Shown here in pieces: positions 7,805-12,590 of a DNA stretch of 12,590 bases. Origin of the DNA: Gymnopilus junonius (taxonomy: Eukaryota > Basidiomycota > Agaricomycetes > Agaricales > Galerinaceae). Made by a program: the position numbers and the translations under genes. Positions within the stretch are counted from its first letter, which is position 1, and every line of letters begins with the position of its first letter. The stretch is from positions 1-12,590 of the forward strand of contig JADNYJ010000812.1 of NCBI GenBank assembly GCA_015501075.1, given 5' to 3'. Under the pieces are notes generated by a model, which saw nothing but the letters and a program-made list of their open reading frames with translations, ran no database searches and was not told where the DNA came from.

Positions 7805-10276
7805 ATGGCCTCAATGGATGTATGTGAGCCATTGGAACAGGGGATTTCTCGTCCTTGAGGACATGGATGGTGCTAGGCAAAGGCCTAGGCAAGGTCGAGT
7901 GACCTGGAATGCCATTAGTCCCGAATCGGTGTTGAAAGGTTCGTCATACGAACCTTCCTCTATTGTAATGTTTGCCGAATCACCCACTCTCCAGCCACTT
8001 TGAATTTGCCAAACTGGATACCAGGCAATTGGTCGTGGCCCAATAACCTCTTCTCTTCGTACCAACCGGAACTTAACCTTCCGCCTCACGACAGCGATCC
8101 ACCCCCAAATAAAGATCCAAAGCGCACGTCCAGTCAGAAGAAACATTCCAAGCCTCATAAATTACCTGCCAAAGAACGATATGAACCCTCCAACCAAGAT
8201 GGTAGAACAACTCCACCTGATACCATCCACCAGCTTCTTGTGAACCCAGCGCTTTATGATCCTATCCGAACACCACGCTTCCCCATTGTATTATGCCATG
8301 GTCAGCCTGCTTTATGTTCATGACCAGGCTTTGCTTGCTCATTTGATAATGCAGGCTTGTATGGTTTCGATTCACGCGGACCATCTTCCTTCCCAAGCAT
8401 GCGAATGCATTATTGGTCTAATGTTTTGAATATTCTTCGGGGAAAGGTCGGGGCTGAAGTAATTGTTACCTCCGTTCCAGGGTACGTTCAGTCCTGTTGT
8501 TTTTCGCTCTTGGGTACCTTACGAAATTGCGGCATAGTACTGGCTCTATCTCTGCCAGAGCCGATAGACTGGACGAACAGCTTCGCCTGCGTGCTCGAGG
8601 ACGGGGGATTAACTTTTTAGCACATTCAATGGGTGGCCTGGACTGTCGTCATCTAATTTCGCATATCCAACCTCGAGAATACGTCCCACTTTCCTTGACA
8701 AGCATCAGTACACCGCATCGTGGTAGCCCCTTCATGGACTGGTGCGCTGTAAGTTGTGCCATTGGCTTCTGTTTTTAAGAGTAGGACTCAACATTGTACA
8801 GGACAACATTGGTATCGGCAAACTGCGGCAACGGGAAAAGGAAACGGCAGAGTTACTCAAGAGACGTACGCAGCGTGATATTGAAGAATTCTCAGCCGAT
8901 ATTGCAGAAGAAGACTCCTACGCTAGACCCAATTCTGCGCCTGAGTCCTCTCCGAAGCCCAAAACGAAGTCGTCTTCGGAATCTGCATTCTCACTGTCTC
9001 TCAGCTCCCTCCCATCATCCTTCATTACACTGCTTCTTTCCGTCGTTGACTCACCCGCCTACGCGAACCTCAGATCAAGCTATCTTGACGACGTCTTTAA
9101 CCCAGCAACACCGGACGACCCTTCCGTTAAATACTGGAGCGTGGCAGGTCGAATGTCAGCTAAGAGTGTCAGCGTCTGGCATCCGTTTTGGCTGCCCAAG
9201 ATGGTGTTAGATGGAGTAGAGGAGAAGGAAAGGGATAAATTGAAGAAAATTTGGGAGGAAGAGAATGCTGGTGGTGCCCATGGCTGGGGGAAAGATATCC
9301 CATTTTGGGCAAACGAGAGGGAATGGGGAAATGACGGGCTCGTTACGGTGCAGAGTGCCAAGTGGGGAGAGTTTTTGGGTATTGTCGAGGGTGCTGATCG
9401 TAAGCCGTTTCATCCCGCTCACCTGATTTTTGTATGACTGACGAATGTCGTATTCTTTCAGATTGGGAGATGAGAGGCGCCAGAGGAATTGAGTTTGGTG
9501 TTGATTTGCCAGCCCTTCCTGCGATTGGCCTAGGGTCGGTTCCATTACTGTCTCATAAACCTATGCAAACATCCCAAGGGGATGGCTGGGGCTTTGGCGA
9601 CTGGACACGTTTCGTAGGTGCCTGGAAGAAGAGCAAAATCGATGCCGAAAAAGTAGAAGGGTCAGCAGGAACTGTTGCTGACGGGAATCCCAGGAACACC
9701 AAGACAAATAATGGGCAAGATGAAATCATCGGAGTCGTTTCTGCCTCTTCATCGACTCCTGCTTCAGCACGAGACCCACCGAAACGCGAGAAGCAGAGCG
9801 AGAAGCGCAAAAGGGAACGGGAGCAGGATGACCACGTCGTCAAGTCCTCCACAGATACTCTGTCGTTCGTGTTCGATTGGTTAATCGAGCGTGTGCCCGG
9901 TCCTTCGCAGATTTTGGGCGTGACAGGGGGAGCTAAGGCGACGGCGAAAGGTAAAGGGAAGGAGAATGGGGAGGCCAAGATTCAGGCTGAGGCTCGGGTG
10001 ACTGGCGGCGCTGGCAAGGCAGCAGAAAGTGATAAGGAACTGGGAGCGGCTGCTGTGCGGTATTCTGTTGCCATGAGCCCTTCACAGCCGCAATCATCAT
10101 CAGCGTCATCATCCACGAATAAATCATCACCACCCTCACAGCAACCACCGTCAGAGATTAAGAAGAGGATGGACAAGGAAGGGAAGGGTAGGCAACAGAA
10201 CGAGCTGGCGAGTAAGGCTGATCTAGAGAGATTTTATATCGCGCTCTCGAGGAAGATGTATGATGAGGGGCTGTAA
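7805..10276 (+). CDS. Triacylglycerol lipase-type alpha/beta hydrolase (six exons)
   Basis: Proposed exons are 7805-7819, 7919-8300, 8355-8481, 8538-8748, 8802-9399 and 9462-10276, giving 715 residues. The four downstream introns are 54, 56, 53 and 62 nt, begin GTCAGC, GTACGT, GTAAGT and GTAAGC, and each restores the frame.
Landmarks: FPIVLCHGLYGFD (oxyanion His-Gly at about 132-133); MHYWSNVLNILRGKVGAEV; the nucleophile elbow NFLAHSMGGLDCRH (Ser about 205, codon 8626-8628); STPHRGSP; NDGLVTVQSAKWGEFLG (Asp about 423); and DHWEMRGA (His about 445). The Asp-His spacing of 22 residues equals that of Burkholderia cepacia lipase (Asp264, His286).
The family hydrolyses ester bonds of acylglycerols; yeast Tgl2, a mitochondrial lipase, is the nearest relative I can name. 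A basic and Ser-rich insert lies between Ser and Asp, and a long low-complexity tail (about 480-690) precedes the end FYIALSRKMYDEGL.
The first exon is uncertain. ATG 7805 with a GTATGT donor at 7820 and an ATTAG acceptor at 7918 fits the frame and gives an Arg-rich, presequence-like start. Exons 2-6 are firm. Confidence 0.87.
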
Positions 10277-10620
10277 CGTGGTCCTTGGACTTTGGGGTTG
10301 TAGGAAGTAGTTGTAGTTTTATAGGGAGTAATTGGTGTGTGCTTAACATACAAGTTATACGTAATTTATAAATCAAATGTAGCCTTCAGCATCGAAAGTG
10401 AGACAGCTCAGTACTTAATAGGGATTGGAGGTACCGAATGCCGAATTTGTACTCTAGTATTTGCAGCATGGGCGTCACACATCAGCGACCGGGGAGAAAA
10501 TGCACTTCAGCGACGGATATCTCAGTCATGGAAAAAAAAACTAAGTACTCAACAGTGTTGCTTAGGATGGCCTCAACAAAACTCTTTTGAGTTCCACTGC
10601 TGGCAACAGGTTATTTAAGT
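10277..10620. other. 3' flank of the lipase gene
   Basis: This stretch follows the lipase stop codon. TA-rich sequence near 10360-10375 (gtaatttataaatc) is a candidate 3'-end processing region, but fungal polyadenylation signals are too loose to call. A 93-codon open frame at 10337-10618 has no recognisable content and I do not treat it as a gene. Confidence 0.35.
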
Positions 10621-11045
10621 TGACCAAAAATGATTAAGAAAATAAATTAAACATGTTTATGTTCTTGGTCTGCTTTTCCGTCACATAAAATCTATTTTCA
10701 ACTCAACAATTGCTGGTACAGAAATTCTTTTGTCAAACACTTCATTTTTAGCATATTTATGGGCCTATTAAATGTAATACTTGTGCTAAATTTTTTTGAT
10801 CAAAAATGGTGACAGAAAGGTAGAGTTTATTGTTTTATTGTTCTCGTTGTCATTGTAGTATTTAAGACAAATTTTGGTCCCTTTAAAATAAGTTAAAAAT
10901 ATTTTCAATTCAGTTTGGGTACAAAACATTGTTCTTTTTGTTTATCCAACAACAAAAATTCTTGCTAAATTTATCATTTACAAGACAACAAAAGAAATTG
11001 TGAATGTGAAATTTAACAAAAAGCTTTTTGTCTATACAAAAACAC
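10620..11045. other. AT-rich island, no gene
   Basis: About 425 bp, roughly 70 percent A+T by eye, clearly richer than the flanking DNA. It contains many short runs of A or T, and aacaaaaagctttttgtctatac near the right end (palindromic core aaaaagcttttt). There is no open frame of note. It ends abruptly where the GC-richer inverted-repeat element begins at about 11070. It could be a mobile-element remnant, inserted organelle DNA or simply an AT-rich spacer; the sequence does not decide. Confidence 0.45.
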
Positions 11046-11069
11046 GACGTGAACTTCAGGCTCCTAGAA

Positions 11070-11805
11070 GCAGCGCTCTCAGCTTCGCTCGCTGATTTCT
11101 AGAGGGGAGCGCAGGTCGGGAGAACTCCGTGATGGCATCAGGGTACAAACAAATAGTTATAATAGTGTTGCTGGCAAGCCAAGCTGAACTCGTTGCTAAC
11201 TCGACTTGGACACTAAGTTCGACAACTTGATGACCCAAGCCAAGCTCAAGCTGAACTTGGATCAACTTGCAAGTTGCGTGTATACACACGTGACCTTGTC
11301 TATCTTGCCTGTCCAACACCGACCACCAAAATCATATCCTTCCAAAACTTCTTGAAGTGCTACAGTGTCACAAATATTCACTCAAACAATGTTGTTTAGA
11401 CTTCATGGAAGGTTTTGTGGTGAGGTAAGAAGATTATAGAATAGATGGTAAGCTTACGCCATATGCAATTGAGGAGCTCCTCCGAGTCAGGCCTCAGGCT
11501 TGACAGAATTGAAGAACTTTCCAGCCTCCTTCAAAATGCCTGCAAGGCGTCATCTAGCCTAGATGCCATGGCCTCTTTAGTAGCATAATGAATATGGTAG
11601 ATAGAAGTGATCATAACTTGTTGATGAGATTTAGGGATTTCATTGGCTACTACAGGTCATGTGCCATTTATGAGCCAACTCGATTGAGCTTGCAAGTTGA
11701 ACTTGGCACGACTTGTGTAGACAAGTTGAAATGAGTTTGCTGACTTAGCTAACTTGCCGGCAACACTAAGTTATAAGGTCTCGAGTGAAGCGAGAGAGCG
11801 GCTGC
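11070..11805. mobile_element. Inverted-repeat element with CAAGTTG clusters
   Basis: The left end reads gcagcgctctcagcttcgct (from 11070). The right end, read on the other strand from 11805, is gcagccgctctctcgcttca. Further in, tagtgttgctggcaag (from about 11163) matches tagtgttgccggcaag on the opposite strand (about 11752-11768). The left arm has some 60 extra bases between these blocks. The subterminal parts are crowded with CAAGTTG/CAACTTG-type motifs (near 11225-11280 and 11690-11760), as seen in transposons whose transposase binds repeated subterminal sites, hAT elements for example. No intact transposase is visible. A minus-strand coding-like patch near 11450-11530 (LESSSILSSLRPDSEELL) is unassigned. 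No target duplication could be fixed. Confidence 0.5.
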
Positions 11806-11940
11806 CACATTTTGGCACGGACTTCTCGGGCATGCCTTTTGCAGTTTCCATATATCATTTCATATCATTTTCATCAATGCCATTTTGTAATCACTTAAGC
11901 CACTTAGCAGATGCTCAGGTGACCACTATGCATCATGATG
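11795..11940 (+). repeat. Left arm of a long near-identical inverted repeat
   Basis: This 146-bp arm pairs with the reverse complement of 12431-12578. The arms differ by one single-base gap and two substitutions, all within about 40 bp of the outer end; the inner 100-plus bp are identical. Both substitutions are CG here and TG in the partner as read on this strand. The outer end overlaps the right end of the element at 11070-11805. Confidence 0.85.
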
Positions 11941-11946
11941 CCATAT

Positions 11947-12326
11947 TTATCCGTGCAAAGGAGTACTTAATCTGACCAACTCAAAGAGGTCTGGAGCATC
12001 ACTGTCCAAGTTACAAGCTGTATCTGCAATACTGAATTTTTTGATATGCTCTTTGGTCACCTTCTTTTGCATTGAAGTGGAATCCACCAGCTTTATGGCA
12101 GAGTGAGGCTATCTGAGAAGTGTAGACAGTTTGTGCATATGAAAGAGCACATTTCCTGGTACCTGAAGATGTGCTCTGCGATGAGATTAGGATGTCCAAG
12201 AGATCCTGAACATTCTTTGATGTCATGCAGGGGTTGGTTTTTATATGTTGGCAGAGTGGGCAATTGACTGAGAAAATCAGCTAATGAGTAGTTGCTGTGC
12301 TCAAAAGCCTTGAGTATTCTGTCCAT
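11947..12326 (-). pseudogene. Broken minus-strand coding relic in the loop
   Basis: Two protein-like blocks lie in different frames. The first starts with ATG at 12326 and reads MDRILKAFEHSNYSLADFLS, later PNLIAEHIFRYQEMCSF, and stops at 12093. The second, about 12104-11947, reads MQKKVTKEHIKKFSIADTAC, then DAPDLFELVRL, and stops at 11947-11949. They could be exons of one gene with an unclear junction or a frameshifted relic. The pattern faintly resembles the N-terminal region of fungal DUF6589-type proteins, which are repetitive and transposon-associated in mushrooms; that resemblance is weak and from memory. Confidence 0.35.
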
Positions 12327-12430
12327 CTTGATTGCTATCGATTAATCACTTCACGAAAACTTATATATGATCTGACATTGAATGAATTCTTGTGAGGATG
12401 AGGCGATCATCTTATCTTATGGTTATACAA

Positions 12431-12578
12431 CATCATGATGCATAGTGGTCACCTGAGCATCTGCTAAGTGGCTTAAGTGATTACAAAATGGCATTGATGA
12501 AAATGATATGAAATGATATATGGAAACTGCAAAAGGCATGCCCAAGAAGTCCATGCCAAAATGTGGCAGCGCGCTCTC
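12431..12578 (-). repeat. Right arm of the long near-identical inverted repeat
   Basis: This is the partner of 11795-11940, separated from it by 490 bp. Outside it, after gcgctctc at 12571-12578, similarity stops at once (atttggttttcc here against tcgcttcactcg on the opposite strand at the left arm). The window ends 12 bp later, so it cannot be seen whether another element begins here. Confidence 0.85.
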
Positions 12579-12590
12579 ATTTGGTTTTCC

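Noticed and set aside
7936..7957. 9-bp perfect hairpin aaggttcgt/acgaacctt in the lipase 5' part
   Set aside because: A single short stem is not far from what chance allows in this length. It lies in the uncertain exon/intron zone and shows no sign of a regulatory RNA.
7551..8003. 150-codon plus-strand open frame before the lipase
   Set aside because: It has no family resemblance and overlaps the lipase in another frame, and its phase does not join the lipase exon through the good GTATGT donor at 7820. It is probably a chance frame in the promoter and 5' region.
7811..8158. 115-codon minus-strand open frame
   Set aside because: It is antisense to the well-supported lipase exon containing SYQPELNLPPHD; a shadow frame.
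9553..9978. 141-codon minus-strand open frame
   Set aside because: It is antisense to the last lipase exon, whose low-complexity codons leave the other strand open by chance.

Overview
This window looks like genomic DNA of a basidiomycete fungus, probably an Agaricomycete. The evidence is internal. Genes are split by introns of about 49-62 nt with GTAAGT/GTACGT-type donors, CTNAC/CTAAAC-type branch sites and CAG/TAG acceptors. The main protein reads like the lipase-2-type alpha/beta hydrolases of mushrooms, and there is a DUF3669-type relic of a kind common in those genomes. No ribosomal RNA, tRNA or CRISPR was seen.

Layout. 1-1099: no convincing gene. 1100-2195 (+): a decayed DUF3669-type gene, readable in blocks on three frames with one normal intron. 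2196-2585: nothing supportable. 2586-3270 (-): an apparently intact two-exon gene of 211 codons, tentatively DUF6924-like. 3324-3560: a 235-bp TIR element with a TA duplication (a MITE) placed 54 bp upstream of that gene's start codon. 3561-4605: coding-like fragments on both strands, unassigned. 4083-7190: an old, strongly diverged direct-repeat array with broken reading frames, one of them coiled-coil-like. 7805-10276 (+): a six-exon triacylglycerol lipase / alpha/beta hydrolase gene with a recognisable Ser-Asp-His triad, the best-supported gene here; its first exon is uncertain. 10277-10620: 3' flank. 10620-11045: an AT-rich island. 11070-11805: an inverted-repeat element with many CAAGTTG/CAACTTG motifs. 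11795-12578: a near-identical inverted repeat (arms about 147 bp) around a roughly 490-bp loop with minus-strand coding relics.

Overall, two apparently functional genes (the minus-strand 211-aa gene and the lipase) lie among transposon-like and pseudogene debris. Nothing shows that they act together. I found no convincing new multi-gene system. The most notable signals are structural: the promoter-proximal MITE, the young long inverted repeat at the right edge, and the decayed repeat array in the middle.
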